Assembly: GCF_001713475.1 (NCBI RefSeq)
Contig: NZ_CP016499.1
Coordinates: forward strand, 1,488,001-1,552,000
Direction of reading: 5' to 3'
DNA length: 64,000 nt
From: Agrobacterium sp. RAC06
GTDB lineage: Bacteria > Pseudomonadota > Alphaproteobacteria > Rhizobiales > Rhizobiaceae
Shown here in pieces: positions 41,611 through 50,730 of this stretch. Position numbers and translations under genes: made by a program. Position 1 is the first letter of the stretch. Each line of letters opens with the position of its first letter. The notes beneath the pieces are model-generated. The model had not been told where the DNA came from and ran no database searches. It saw nothing but the letters and a program-made list of their open reading frames with translations.

Positions 41611-43212
41611 TTAAGCGCCGGCAGCGGCCGCGGGCTTGCCCTCGCCTTCGCGCGGCAGGCGGATATTGGGGAGGAGGAGCGCCGCGATCAGGCCGATCAC
41701 CATCATGCCGGAGGCCGTCAGGAAGAGCGGCACGAAGGCGTCGGAATAGGCGTTGGCAACCAGGGCACGGGCGGCCTCCGGCAGGGCGGCGAGCCCTTCG
41801 GGTGTGAGGTTGCGGAAATCGACGCCACCGGGAAGCGCGATCTGGACCTGGGTGAGGCCGGAGCTGACGATAGCGCCGTAGATGGAGATTGCGATCGCGG
41901 CGCCGCCCATGCGCGTCAGCGTGACCGTTCCGGTGGCGGCGCCGACATCAGCGCGGGAAGCGGCATTCTGGACGCCGATGACCGGAACCTGCTGGCCGAT
42001 GCCGACGCCAAAGCCCTGGAACAGCATGACCAGCGCGATGAAGATCAGCGGGGTTCCGGCATGCAGGAAGGAGAAGATGCCAAGACTGACAACGCCGAGG
42101 GCTGCAGACGCAATCGAGAAGGGTTTGTAGCGGCCGCTTTTCGCGATCAGCCGACCGGCGGCGATCGAGCCGATGGCGATGCCGCCTGTTGTCGCGACGA
42201 AGAGCAGGCCGGCCATGGAGGGCGAGAGGCCCGTCGTCGTTTGCAGATAGAGGGCGATGTAGTTGACCGATCCGATGCCGATGGCGCCCGAGACCAGCGA
42301 GATGACCAGCAGCAGGTTGATCGTCGGCTTGGCAAACAGCGAAAGCGGCACGACGGGCTCGGGGGCACGACGCTCGACAAGCACCCAGCCGATGGCGCAG
42401 AGCGCACCGAAGGCGACGACGGCAAGGCTTTGCCAGGCGATCAGCGAGCCGAAGATCTGGCTGCTATCGGCCCAGAAAACGATGGAGGCGACGGCACCGG
42501 CGAGCAGGATCGCACCGGCATAGTCGATCTTCGGTTTGCGGTTCGGCTTGCGATAAGGCAGCAGAAAGGCAAGGCCGATCAGGACGGCGATGCCGATCGG
42601 CAGGTTGACGAGGAAGATCGAGCGCCAGCCGAAGAGATCCGACAGCGTGCCGCCGAGGACTGGACCAAGCGCGCCAGAGGCCATTAGCACGAGGCTAGAA
42701 TAGCTCTGGTAGCGGGCCCGTTCGCGCGGTTCGAAAAGATCGGCATTGATCGAGAAGATCGAGACCATGATGCCGCCGCCGCCGAGCGCCTGCAGCACGC
42801 GGGCGGCAATCAGCGTATCCATGGAGACGGCAAGACCGCAGACCAGAGAGCCGAGCGTGAAGATCGCGATGGCTGCCATGATCACATACTTGCGGCCGAA
42901 GAGATCGCCGAGTTTGCCATAGAGCGGCATGACGGCGCTGGTCGTGAGCAGATAGGCGGAGCCGACCCAGCCGAAGCGTTCCAACTCGCCGAACTCGCCG
43001 ACAATGGTCGGAAGCGCCGTCGAGACGATCTGGTTGTCGAGGGTCGCCATGAACATGGCGGACATCAGCAGGAGATAGACGAAAAGGCGGAGCCTGGGAT
43101 CAGTGACCAGCGGCGTATTGTCCGCTGTCGGCGCGGCGGTGGCGCTCGCTGTCGGATGCGGTTCGAAACGGGGATCGGGCCCGGTGGGGGCGGCGGTGGT
43201 GGCTCTGGTCAT
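41611..43212 (-). CDS. DHA2 family MFS multidrug exporter
   Basis: A 533-residue major-facilitator exporter with 14 predicted helices, the EmrB/QacA (DHA2) subfamily. Early MATLDNQIVSTALPTIVGEF and motif A-like GKLGDLFGRKYV are present, and motif C-like GPVLGGTLSDLFGWRSIFLVNLPIG in helix 5-6. The first ~50 residues are a Pro/Thr/Ala-rich cytoplasmic tail. Start at 43212 with AGGAG upstream. It diverges from a MarR gene with an inverted repeat between, so induction by its own substrates is likely. Substrates are unknown. Confidence 0.9.
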   Translation of the reverse strand: MTRATTAAPTGPDPRFEPHPTASATAAPTADNTPLVTDPRLRLFVYLLLMSAMFMATLDNQIVSTALPTIVGEFGELERFGWVGSAYLLTTSAVMPLYGKLGDLFGRKYVIMAAIAIFTLGSLVCGLAVSMDTLIAARVLQALGGGGIMVSIFSINADLFEPRERARYQSYSSLVLMASGALGPVLGGTLSDLFGWRSIFLVNLPIGIAVLIGLAFLLPYRKPNRKPKIDYAGAILLAGAVASIVFWADSSQIFGSLIAWQSLAVVAFGALCAIGWVLVERRAPEPVVPLSLFAKPTINLLLVISLVSGAIGIGSVNYIALYLQTTTGLSPSMAGLLFVATTGGIAIGSIAAGRLIAKSGRYKPFSIASAALGVVSLGIFSFLHAGTPLIFIALVMLFQGFGVGIGQQVPVIGVQNAASRADVGAATGTVTLTRMGGAAIAISIYGAIVSSGLTQVQIALPGGVDFRNLTPEGLAALPEAARALVANAYSDAFVPLFLTASGMMVIGLIAALLLPNIRLPREGEGKPAAAAGA

Positions 43213-43257
43213 GGATCGGGGGCTCCTGTCTGGCCACAAAATGTGCCCCTCGCATTT

Positions 43258-43276
43258 ATATGTCAATAGCACATAT
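43258..43276. promoter_or_regulatory. Inverted repeat, probable MarR operator for the MFS exporter
   Basis: ATATGT (43258-43263) and ACATAT (43271-43276) are perfect 6-bp arms with a 7-bp spacer in the AT-rich gap between the divergent exporter and MarR genes. Confidence 0.6.
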
Positions 43277-43333
43277 TTGCTAAAAGCATTCATTTTGCTT
43301 TCCGCACCGTTCAACTTTTGCTATGCTGGAACC

Positions 43334-43891
43334 ATGATGCCTGCTTCGCACACCAAACTCTCGAACACTGAGCCCGAAACCGCGGATGCCCTGCCCGACA
43401 GCCTGCCGGAAGGGGGCGACGCCTCGCTGGCTGCCATCGGGCAAGCCATGACGCGCATGCGGCTGTTGATCGGCCGCCGCTTCATCGGGCGCATGGCCTT
43501 GCAACGCATCGGGACGGGGCTCGAACTGTCGGACCTCGATGCCATCGGCGTAATCAAGCGGATCGGCAGCCAGCAGGAGGTGACGGTCGGCACGATCGCC
43601 GAACAGCTGAGGATCGATCCTTCGCGGGGCAGCCGGATCGTTGCGGATCTCGTCAAACAGGGGCTTCTGGAGCGCGCGGCCTCGCAGGAGGACGGCCGCC
43701 GCAGCCTTGTCAGGGTGACGGCTGCGGGCCGCAAGGTGCTCGATGACATCGAGGCCATCAAGCGCGAGACGATCACCGAGGCGACCGCCGGTTGGTCCGA
43801 CGCGGATGTGGAGACATTCGGGCGGCTCTATGCCCGCTTTACCGAGGGCCTGGAGGCGCAATTCAAGCGCTTCGAGCAGGACGAAGGCTGA
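43334..43891 (+). CDS. MarR family regulator of the MFS exporter
   Basis: A 185-residue MarR protein with a ~30-residue acidic N-terminal extension. Winged helix: EVTVGTIAEQLRIDPSRGSR, IVADLVKQGLLERAASQEDGRR, LVRVTAAGRKVLDD, followed by a dimerisation helix. It probably represses the divergent DHA2 exporter through 43258-43276. Two adjacent ATG codons (43334, 43337) are possible starts. This is the usual regulator-exporter pairing of EmrR/FarR type. Confidence 0.88.
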   Translation: MMPASHTKLSNTEPETADALPDSLPEGGDASLAAIGQAMTRMRLLIGRRFIGRMALQRIGTGLELSDLDAIGVIKRIGSQQEVTVGTIAEQLRIDPSRGSRIVADLVKQGLLERAASQEDGRRSLVRVTAAGRKVLDDIEAIKRETITEATAGWSDADVETFGRLYARFTEGLEAQFKRFEQDEG

Positions 43892-44055
43892 CGGTCTCAG
43901 GGCGGCACGGCAGCGCGCAGCTGGAACGGAAACGACCCGACCGGCACTCCCTCCCCCGAGAAAATGCCGGCCGGTCGTCATGGGACTGGTTGTTCACCAC
44001 CCTCCCCGCTCCGCCAGGACAGGAAGGGCTTGCGTCCCACGCCGAAGGGAATGGC

Positions 44056-44259
44056 TCAGACCGGTTTCGGCCCTTGCAAGGCGTTGTAGATCTTCTTCGC
44101 CAGGATTGCCGAAATCGGGACCGAAAGGACGAGACCGGCTGCGAAGGCGGATGCGATCTGCCAGCCTTCGCGCATGTCGAGCGACAGAACCGCGATCACC
44201 GCCGCACCGCCAACGGCGCTGGCGACGAGGATATAGAGAACTGCAGCGAGGCGAAGCAT
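44056..44259 (-). CDS. Small two-helix membrane protein under FixK/FNR-type control
   Basis: A 67-residue protein with two membrane helices (about 5-27 and 33-55) and a short basic tail. Similar small proteins are common in rhizobial genomes and are sometimes labelled CTP synthetase for no good reason; nothing here supports an enzyme. A FixK/FNR-type box at 44323-44336 stands at the correct distance from a -10 on the minus strand, so low-oxygen expression is predicted. Function unknown. Confidence 0.65.
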   Translation of the reverse strand: MLRLAAVLYILVASAVGGAAVIAVLSLDMREGWQIASAFAAGLVLSVPISAILAKKIYNALQGPKPV

Positions 44260-44295
44260 GATCGTTTTCCTTCGTGTTCATGTCTTTCTGTTGTG

Positions 44296-44336
44296 ACAAT
44301 AGGATCAACCCGGCAAGTTTCCTTGATCTGGCTCAA
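44296..44336 (-). promoter_or_regulatory. FixK/FNR-type box and class II promoter
   Basis: TTGATCTGGCTCAA (44323-44336) differs by one base from the symmetric TTGAT-N4-ATCAA anaerobox. Its centre (44329.5) is 41.5 bp upstream of a start expected near 44288, and TATTGT (minus strand, 44301-44296) lies at -10. This is the standard spacing for FNR/FixK-activated promoters. Confidence 0.65.
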
Positions 44337-44477
44337 GTCTTTGCCTGAAATTGCTTAGACCAAAGGCGAAGCGCTTCACGTGCACCGTTAACACTGTTTT
44401 AAGCCTGTTCTTGCCGGGGCTGCACGCTTCCTCCAAGGTTCTGGCCTGACAGTGAAAGCCGTAAACGGAACGGACAC

Positions 44478-45857
44478 ATGCCTTCTCGACGCTCGGTCAT
44501 GATCGGCCTTGGCGGGCTCTTTGCGACAGCGGGCCTGCCCGGCGGCCTGCGCCTTGCATCCGCCCAGACGCTTGCCATGGCGGAACTGCGCGGCGGCTTC
44601 GACGCGGCCGAAGCCGGGATCCTGCCGGGCACCGAAGACGACCAGAGCGCCAAGCTGCAGGATCTGATCGACCGAGCGGCGGCCATGGGCCAGCCGGTCT
44701 TCCTGCCGGCCGGCACCTATGAGGTCGCCAATCTCGAATTGCGCGATGGCAGCCGGATCGTCGGCGTGCCGGGACTGACGCGACTTGTCTATCGCGGCGA
44801 CGGACATCTGATCGCAGCCCAGGACATCCGACGCCTCAGCCTGTCGGGCCTCACCTTCGATGGCGCCAATCGCTGGCTTGCCGATTATACCGAGGGGCTC
44901 CTCTCCTTCCGCAGTGTCGACGACGTGACGATCGAGGCTTGCGAGATCACCGGCAGCCGCAAATGCGGGATCTATCTGGCACGCTGCGGCGGCCGCATTG
45001 ATACCACGCGCATCTCGGGCGCTACTGATGCCGGCATCTGGGCGATCGAAGGCAAGGCCTTCTCGATCCGCAACAACCAGATCTTCGACTGCGGCAATGG
45101 CGGCATCCTCGTGCATCGCTGGACGAAGGGCGAAGACGGCAGCGTCATTGCGGGCAACAGGGTGGCACGGATCGGCGCGACCAATGGCGGCACCGGGCAG
45201 TATGGCAACGGGATCAACGTCTTTCGCGCCGACAATGTGCTGGTGTCGCAAAACCATGTGTCGGACTGCGCCTTCTCGGCGATCCGGGCCAACTCTGCCT
45301 CCAACATCACGATCAGCGGCAACCAGGCCTTCCGGTCCGGCGAAACGGCCATCTATGCCGAATTCGAGTTCGAGGGCGCGCTGATATCCGGCAACATCAT
45401 CGATGGCGCAGCGATCGGCATTTCGGTCGCCAATTTCGACCATGGCGGGCGCCTGTCCACCGTCAGCAACAACATCATCAGGCGGATCGTCAACAAGGGC
45501 CCCTATGTGCCGACGATCAGCAGCTTCGGCTTCGGCATCTCGGTCGAGGCCGACACGCTGGTCAGCGGCAATCTCGTCGAAGGCGCTGAGACGGCGGCGC
45601 TCGCGATCGGCTGGGGGCCCTATCTGCGCAATGTCATCGTCAGTGACAACATCCTGCGCGACAGCCCGGAAGGCATACGGGTGAGCGTGGTCGAGGGCGC
45701 CGGCCAAACTGTGATCCGCGGCAATATCGTCGAGGGTGCGGATAAGGGCGCGATCCTCGGATATCGCTGGAAGGAGCGCGTCGGCGACAAGCTTTCGGAT
45801 GGAGAGACCGACTACAGGCATCTCAGTATCGCAGATAATGCGCGCATTACGCGGTGA
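44478..45857 (+). CDS. Tat-exported beta-helix repeat protein (TIGR03808-type)
   Basis: A 459-residue protein with a twin-arginine signal (PSRRSVMIGLGGLFATAG) cleaved near residue 29. The rest is a right-handed parallel beta-helix of NosD/pectate-lyase type, with repeated IxxNxIxxCGxxGI-like coils (SIRNNQIFDCGNGGILV, VSQNHVSDCAFSAIRA, ISGNQAFRSGETAIYA). It matches the rhizobial family of TAT-translocated repetitive proteins. Such folds usually bind or cleave polysaccharides, but no catalytic residues are certain. Folded export through Tat hints at early folding or a cofactor. It has its own promoter region and lies upstream of a c-di-GMP enzyme gene. Confidence 0.88.
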   Translation: MPSRRSVMIGLGGLFATAGLPGGLRLASAQTLAMAELRGGFDAAEAGILPGTEDDQSAKLQDLIDRAAAMGQPVFLPAGTYEVANLELRDGSRIVGVPGLTRLVYRGDGHLIAAQDIRRLSLSGLTFDGANRWLADYTEGLLSFRSVDDVTIEACEITGSRKCGIYLARCGGRIDTTRISGATDAGIWAIEGKAFSIRNNQIFDCGNGGILVHRWTKGEDGSVIAGNRVARIGATNGGTGQYGNGINVFRADNVLVSQNHVSDCAFSAIRANSASNITISGNQAFRSGETAIYAEFEFEGALISGNIIDGAAIGISVANFDHGGRLSTVSNNIIRRIVNKGPYVPTISSFGFGISVEADTLVSGNLVEGAETAALAIGWGPYLRNVIVSDNILRDSPEGIRVSVVEGAGQTVIRGNIVEGADKGAILGYRWKERVGDKLSDGETDYRHLSIADNARITR

Positions 45858-45981
45858 CACGATCAAGGCCATGCTTGTGCGTTAACCAAGTGGAAACCAA
45901 CACCGGTATTTTCGGGTAGTCGTAATCTCTGTTTAAGGTCGCGCTGATCTAATCGCCGACGACCCTAATGCAGCGAAGCCC

Positions 45982-47820
45982 ATGTTCCTGAAACTGCAGA
46001 ACACCATTCTCGAGATGATCGCGACGGGGCATCCCCTGGCGGAGACGGTCGATAGACTCTGCCGCGAGGTGGAAGCGATCAGCGACGATGTCGTCTGCTC
46101 GGTGCTGCTGCTCGACGACGAGCGGCGGCTGAGGCATCTTGCCGGTCCATCGCTGCCGCTCGAATACACCTCCGCCATCGATGGCACCGCGATCGGACCC
46201 GGCGTCGGCTCCTGCGGGACCGCCGCGCATTTCGGCGAGCCGGTTCTGGTCGAGGATATCGACACACATCCCTACTGGCAGCCCTACAAAGGCCTGGCTT
46301 TGCCGAACGGCCTGAGGGCCTGCTGGTCTACACCGATCATCGGCGCCGGAAAGGTGCTCGGCACCTTCGCCTTCTACTACCGTGTCACGCGCGGTCCCTC
46401 GGATGCAGAAAAGGCGGCCGTCGAAGCCTGCGTGCATCTCTGCGCCATCGCCATAGAGCGCGACCAGCGGATCGCCGAGCGACGCAAGCTCGCTGAAACC
46501 GACAACCTGACCGGCCTGCCCAACCGCAGCCGCTTCAACGAGACGATCGATGACGTGTCGCGCCGCGGCCAGGACTGGGCGCTGATGCTGATCGACCTCG
46601 ACAATCTGAAAATGGTCAACGACACCTTCGGCCACAGCGCCGGCGATGACCTGATCCGGATCGTGGCGCATCGCTTGCAGGATCGCGCTCCCGCAGAGAT
46701 GACCTTCCGCCTCGGAGGTGACGAGTTTGCCGTGATCGTGCCTTGTCTGGAGGCAACGGACCCGACAGAACTCGCCGAAGCGTTGATCCAGCGGATCAAG
46801 GAGCCGGCCGACTGCGCTGGGCACCTGATCTATCCTGCCGCCACACTCGGCGGCGCAAAGGCCGGCCTGGAGCGCAGCCCGCAACAGGTGCGCCAGAACG
46901 CCGACTACGCGCTCTATCACGCCAAGGAACGGGCACGCGGGCGCTATCTCGAATATGCACCGGGTCTCGGCACTTCCATCGTCAAGCGCTTCCGCGCCGT
47001 GCAGGAGGTGGATCGGGCGCTGCGCGAGGACCGCATCGACGCCCATTACCAGCCGATCGTCGAACTCGCCACCGGGCGGATCATGGGATTTGAGTCGCTC
47101 TGCCGGATGAAGATGGCCGATGGCAGCATCGTCGCTGCCGCCCATTTTCAGGAGGCGATGAAGGATGCGCATGTGGCGATCGAGATCACCGAGCGCATGC
47201 TGGAGCGCATTGCGGCGGCTTGCAACGAATGGCAGCGAGACGGGCTGCAATTCTCGCGTATCGGTCTCAACCTGTCCGCCGCCGATTTCCACCGTGGTGG
47301 ACTGACGCAGCGGATCGTCGATGCGGTGAGCCGCGTCGGCCTGCAGCCCAGCTCGATCGTCGCCGAGGTCACCGAATCCGTCTATCTCGCCCAGAAGGAC
47401 AACGTGATTGCCGAAGAGATCCGCGCCATGCGCGAGGCCGGCATCAAGGTGGCGCTCGACGATTTCGGCACCGGTTTTGCGTCGCTCACCCATCTGCTGA
47501 CGGTCCCGGTCGATGTCATCAAGATCGACAAGTGCTTCGTTCGCCGCCTGGCCGACGCCGGAAGCGGATCGGTGATCACCAAAGGGTTGCTCGACATCGC
47601 ACGAGGGCTCGGCATCTGGGTGATTGCAGAGGGCATCGAAGAAGAGGGCCAGGCCGAGCATCTGTTGTCGCTCGATTGCAAGGCAGGCCAGGGCTATTAT
47701 TTCTCGCGTCCCATGGATCGCGACAGCGTGCGGGAGATGCTTGAAGTCAGCCAGTTCCATCCGGACTGGTCACGCATTCTCCTGGAACGCGAACGGCAAT
47801 TTCTTCCCAAGGTCGGTTGA
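45982..47820 (+). CDS. GAF-GGDEF-EAL c-di-GMP enzyme
   Basis: A 612-residue cytoplasmic protein: GAF sensor (about 6-160, with GVGSCGTAAHFGEPVLVEDI), GGDEF domain (about 170-325, RLGGDEFAVI intact at ~242-251), EAL domain (about 345-600). The EAL site reads FESLCRM (E371), with DDFGTGFASL, KIDKCFV and AEGIEEEGQ intact, so both synthesis and hydrolysis of c-di-GMP are possible. No inhibitory RxxD is evident five residues before GGDEF. The GAF domain would switch the balance. It is transcribed alone, 124 bp after the beta-helix protein gene. Confidence 0.92.
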   Translation: MFLKLQNTILEMIATGHPLAETVDRLCREVEAISDDVVCSVLLLDDERRLRHLAGPSLPLEYTSAIDGTAIGPGVGSCGTAAHFGEPVLVEDIDTHPYWQPYKGLALPNGLRACWSTPIIGAGKVLGTFAFYYRVTRGPSDAEKAAVEACVHLCAIAIERDQRIAERRKLAETDNLTGLPNRSRFNETIDDVSRRGQDWALMLIDLDNLKMVNDTFGHSAGDDLIRIVAHRLQDRAPAEMTFRLGGDEFAVIVPCLEATDPTELAEALIQRIKEPADCAGHLIYPAATLGGAKAGLERSPQQVRQNADYALYHAKERARGRYLEYAPGLGTSIVKRFRAVQEVDRALREDRIDAHYQPIVELATGRIMGFESLCRMKMADGSIVAAAHFQEAMKDAHVAIEITERMLERIAAACNEWQRDGLQFSRIGLNLSAADFHRGGLTQRIVDAVSRVGLQPSSIVAEVTESVYLAQKDNVIAEEIRAMREAGIKVALDDFGTGFASLTHLLTVPVDVIKIDKCFVRRLADAGSGSVITKGLLDIARGLGIWVIAEGIEEEGQAEHLLSLDCKAGQGYYFSRPMDRDSVREMLEVSQFHPDWSRILLERERQFLPKVG

Positions 47821-47865
47821 GAGACCGGCGGCCACGGCCGCCCGTCCCTGCAACCTCTCTCCGCT

Positions 47866-48423
47866 TCAGTTCCGTGCGGTCTGGCGACTGCCGACCCAGC
47901 GGATCAGTTCGCGCGCCTCCGGTGGCGGGCGCTTTTCGACCCTACGATAGAGGCGGCAATCGCGGGTGCGGGTGAGAAGCCCCATATTGACCAGTTCCCG
48001 GCGGATCAGCACGTGATCGCCAAAGCCGTTGTGGCGCATCAGCACCGCATTGACCGCCTTTTCCGGCATGTCCTCGCCCGCGGGCAGGAAGGACCAGAGC
48101 ACCCAGAGCGCCAGTTGCTGCTGGTTGAGCTTGCCCGGCCAACGGACGAGGATGTCGGTTCCGGCGAAGCAGCGGGCGGTGAGTTCGACGCGGCGGAAAT
48201 CCACGGCGGGCTCTGCTTCGACCACCACTGGATGGGCCAGACGATCTTCGGCCGCGCGGCTTGCCTTGAAATGCTGGTAGTTGCGAAAGCCGACGGCGCG
48301 GGTCAGCATGTTCAGGAGCTCGACATGGCCGGGCAAGTCTGCCCGCGCTTCAAGTTCGCGTTTCAGGTTTTTGGCAAGCGCCGACAGATCGGGGGCTGCG
48401 AAGGCATGTGTTGTCTTCGACAT
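47866..48423 (-). CDS. DUF2087 domain protein
   Basis: A 185-residue cytoplasmic protein. The N-terminal half has a helical LAKNLKRELEARADLPGH, VELLNMLTRAVGFRNYQHFKA segment (glyoxalase-related regulatory type), and the C-terminal half is DUF2087: FLPAGEDMPEKAVNAVLMRHNGFGD, RRELVNMGLLTRTRDCRLYRR, a winged-helix-like fold often found fused to or beside transcription regulators. It may bind DNA. AGGAGA precedes the ATG at 48423. Convergent with the GGDEF-EAL gene. Confidence 0.82.
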   Translation of the reverse strand: MSKTTHAFAAPDLSALAKNLKRELEARADLPGHVELLNMLTRAVGFRNYQHFKASRAAEDRLAHPVVVEAEPAVDFRRVELTARCFAGTDILVRWPGKLNQQQLALWVLWSFLPAGEDMPEKAVNAVLMRHNGFGDHVLIRRELVNMGLLTRTRDCRLYRRVEKRPPPEARELIRWVGSRQTARN

Positions 48424-48723
48424 CTCATTTCTCCTGGTCGTGCCCGGTCTTTGAAAGGACCACATGGCCGGTGGTCACCGACTTCCGACGGGGCACGGGA
48501 AAACGAGCTTCGTCGATCAGAAGAAAGGCAGGTTTAGCTCCCCTTGTCGGGGCGGTGACGCCTGGGTGAACTGCAGACCCTGGAGGCTCAGCAATAAACG
48601 CAGCTCGGGCATGCTGTCAATTGCGGCGACGATCAGCAAAATTCATCGATCCCATCAGCGCGAACGGCTTTTCCAGAGCCCATCGGCGCGATAGCCTCCG
48701 GCCCACCAATCAAGGAGACCGGC

Positions 48724-49383
48724 ATGCTGAAGATCTATGGCGTCTACAAGTCGCGCGCGACGCGCATCCTCTGGCTCGTGGAAGAGCTCGGCATACCCTT
48801 CGAGCTGGTGCCGGTCATCCAGGCTTACAAGCTCAAGGATCCGACGGCGTCGGATGCGCGGCTCAATACGCGGTCGCCGGAATTCCTCGCTGTGAACCCG
48901 ATGGGCAGCATTCCGACCATCGAGGATGACGGGCTGGTCTTGAACGAGTCGCTGGCCCAGACGCTTTATGTGGCGAAGAAGCAGGGCGGCACGATTGCGC
49001 CGCGCGATCTCAACGAAGAAGCGCAGATGCTGCAATGGTCGCTGTTTGCAGCAACCTCGATCGAAACGGATGCACTCAAGATCTCCATGGCCAATGCCAG
49101 CGGCAAGCTGGCTTCGGCAGAGGGACAGGCGGAAGCGGCCGAGGTCGCCAAGATGCTCGCGCGGCCGTTCGGCGTGCTTGAGGCACATTTCTCGCACAAT
49201 GATTATACGGTCGGCGGACGTTTTACCGTTGCCGATATCAACCTGGCCGAGGTCGTTCGCTACGCTCAGGCCTATCAGCCCATCTTCGAAGCGCATCCGA
49301 AGACCGCCGAATGGCTGGCACGCATCCAGTCGCGGCCGGGCTTCAAGGCGATGTGGGAGAAGCGGCTGGCCGAGGTGGAGTAA
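48724..49383 (+). CDS. Glutathione S-transferase family protein
   Basis: A 219-residue GST. Thioredoxin-fold N-terminal domain with the GSH-site region YGVYKSRATRILWLVEEL and the cis-proline/acid contact NPMGSIPTIEDDGLVLNES, then an all-helical C-terminal domain (VGGRFTVADINLAEVVRYA). It probably conjugates glutathione or reduces peroxides; the substrate is unknown. AAGGAG lies 6 bp before the ATG. It stands alone, convergent with the flippase operon. Confidence 0.9.
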   Translation: MLKIYGVYKSRATRILWLVEELGIPFELVPVIQAYKLKDPTASDARLNTRSPEFLAVNPMGSIPTIEDDGLVLNESLAQTLYVAKKQGGTIAPRDLNEEAQMLQWSLFAATSIETDALKISMANASGKLASAEGQAEAAEVAKMLARPFGVLEAHFSHNDYTVGGRFTVADINLAEVVRYAQAYQPIFEAHPKTAEWLARIQSRPGFKAMWEKRLAEVE

Positions 49384-49395
49384 CTACTCTGGTCC

Positions 49396-50730
49396 CTATC
49401 GATTAGCCCGTGCAAAGGGACGCACCAGCACCCAATAACCCGTGTGGCGGTGGACCAGCCCAGTGACCACCACCAGCCGGATGAGCTGCACGAGGACCAT
49501 GGCGGCGGCAGCGCCGGTGATCCCGTAGAGGGGGACCAGCAGCAGCATCAGGCCGAGGCAGGCTGCGACCGAAATGGAGACGATGGCAAGGCTCAGGCGA
49601 TAGCGGCCCTGGACCACGAGAAGTTCAGCTGCCTGGCCGGTAGCGGCGCGGACGATATAGGCAAGCCCCAAAAGGACAAGACAGGGATAGGCGGAGACGA
49701 AGGCCTCTCCGAAAAGGTGCAGCAGCGGATAGCCGGCGGCAAGCGTCAGCGCCACCGAGGGGATGGTGAGCCAGAAGGTGGCATTGGTCGAGCGGGTGAT
49801 GCGGGCCTGTAGCCCTGCCCTGTCGGCAGAGGCGAGCGAGAGTGAAAAGCCACGCGCTGCGACCAGCATGAAGCCATATTGCACGAAGGCGGCGAGCGAG
49901 AGCGAACGCTGGGCGGCGAAATAGAGCGAGGCCTGATCAGGGCTTACCAGAAAGCCGAGGATGAGCACGTCGATCCAGACGAAGAGCTCCTCCGCCGTCA
50001 TTGCCGGCATCATCAGCACCGAAGCGAGCAGCCAGAAGCGGCGGCGCTCCGGTGTCGTTGCGGTGGGCGCGGCTTTCTTCGGGAGGCGGGCGCGCAGGAG
50101 GAGTGCCTGGACGATGAGGACGACGATCGAGGAGAGCACGACGAGAGCAAGGACGGTTACCGCATCGAGGGGCAGGCCCGAAAGCCTCGCCAGACCGACA
50201 CCGGTCATGACCAATACGGGCCGCAGGATGAAACCCGGCACGGTCGAGAGCGCATACCAGCCGAAGCCGCGGGCAACACCCGTCACATAGGTTTCGAGCG
50301 ACAGGACGGGGAAGCCGAGGGCCAGCACGCCGATCGGCAGCAGGAAGGCCGGATCGACGAGGCCCGGCAGGACAAGCAGGAAGGCAATGGCAAGAGCCGC
50401 CAGCAGGCCGGATCCAAGGATGACGGCGCGGAAGCCGGTCGCGAGATAGCCCGTCAGATGCGCGTGTTTTTCGCGCCGGCCATAGCGGGGAATGAAGCGG
50501 GCGGCGGAATCGTAGAAGCCGAGCACGCCGATCTGTCCAACGACGCTGACCCAGGTCCAGAGGATGACATAGACGCCGTAGTCCTCGAGCGCCATCAGCC
50601 GGGCGAGCAGGATCTGCAGGCCGAGCCCGACAAAGGCGGCAGCGATGCGGACGGAAATGCTGACAAGCGCCCCGCGCAGGCCGGGGTCACGCACCGCCTG
50701 CTGCAGCCTGGCGACAAACCGGGCGATCAT
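49396..50730 (-). CDS. Polysaccharide flippase (Wzx/MOP superfamily)
   Basis: A 444-residue membrane protein with 12-14 helices of the MOP (multidrug/oligosaccharidyl-lipid/polysaccharide) exporter superfamily. The early LARLMALEDYGVYVILWTWV block and the internal repeat pattern fit O-antigen/exopolysaccharide flippases. It would move a lipid-linked glycan across the inner membrane. Its ATG overlaps the stop of the acyltransferase gene upstream (4 bp), so the two work together. No glycosyltransferase genes are adjacent. Confidence 0.85.
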   Translation of the reverse strand: MIARFVARLQQAVRDPGLRGALVSISVRIAAAFVGLGLQILLARLMALEDYGVYVILWTWVSVVGQIGVLGFYDSAARFIPRYGRREKHAHLTGYLATGFRAVILGSGLLAALAIAFLLVLPGLVDPAFLLPIGVLALGFPVLSLETYVTGVARGFGWYALSTVPGFILRPVLVMTGVGLARLSGLPLDAVTVLALVVLSSIVVLIVQALLLRARLPKKAAPTATTPERRRFWLLASVLMMPAMTAEELFVWIDVLILGFLVSPDQASLYFAAQRSLSLAAFVQYGFMLVAARGFSLSLASADRAGLQARITRSTNATFWLTIPSVALTLAAGYPLLHLFGEAFVSAYPCLVLLGLAYIVRAATGQAAELLVVQGRYRLSLAIVSISVAACLGLMLLLVPLYGITGAAAAMVLVQLIRLVVVTGLVHRHTGYWVLVRPFARANR

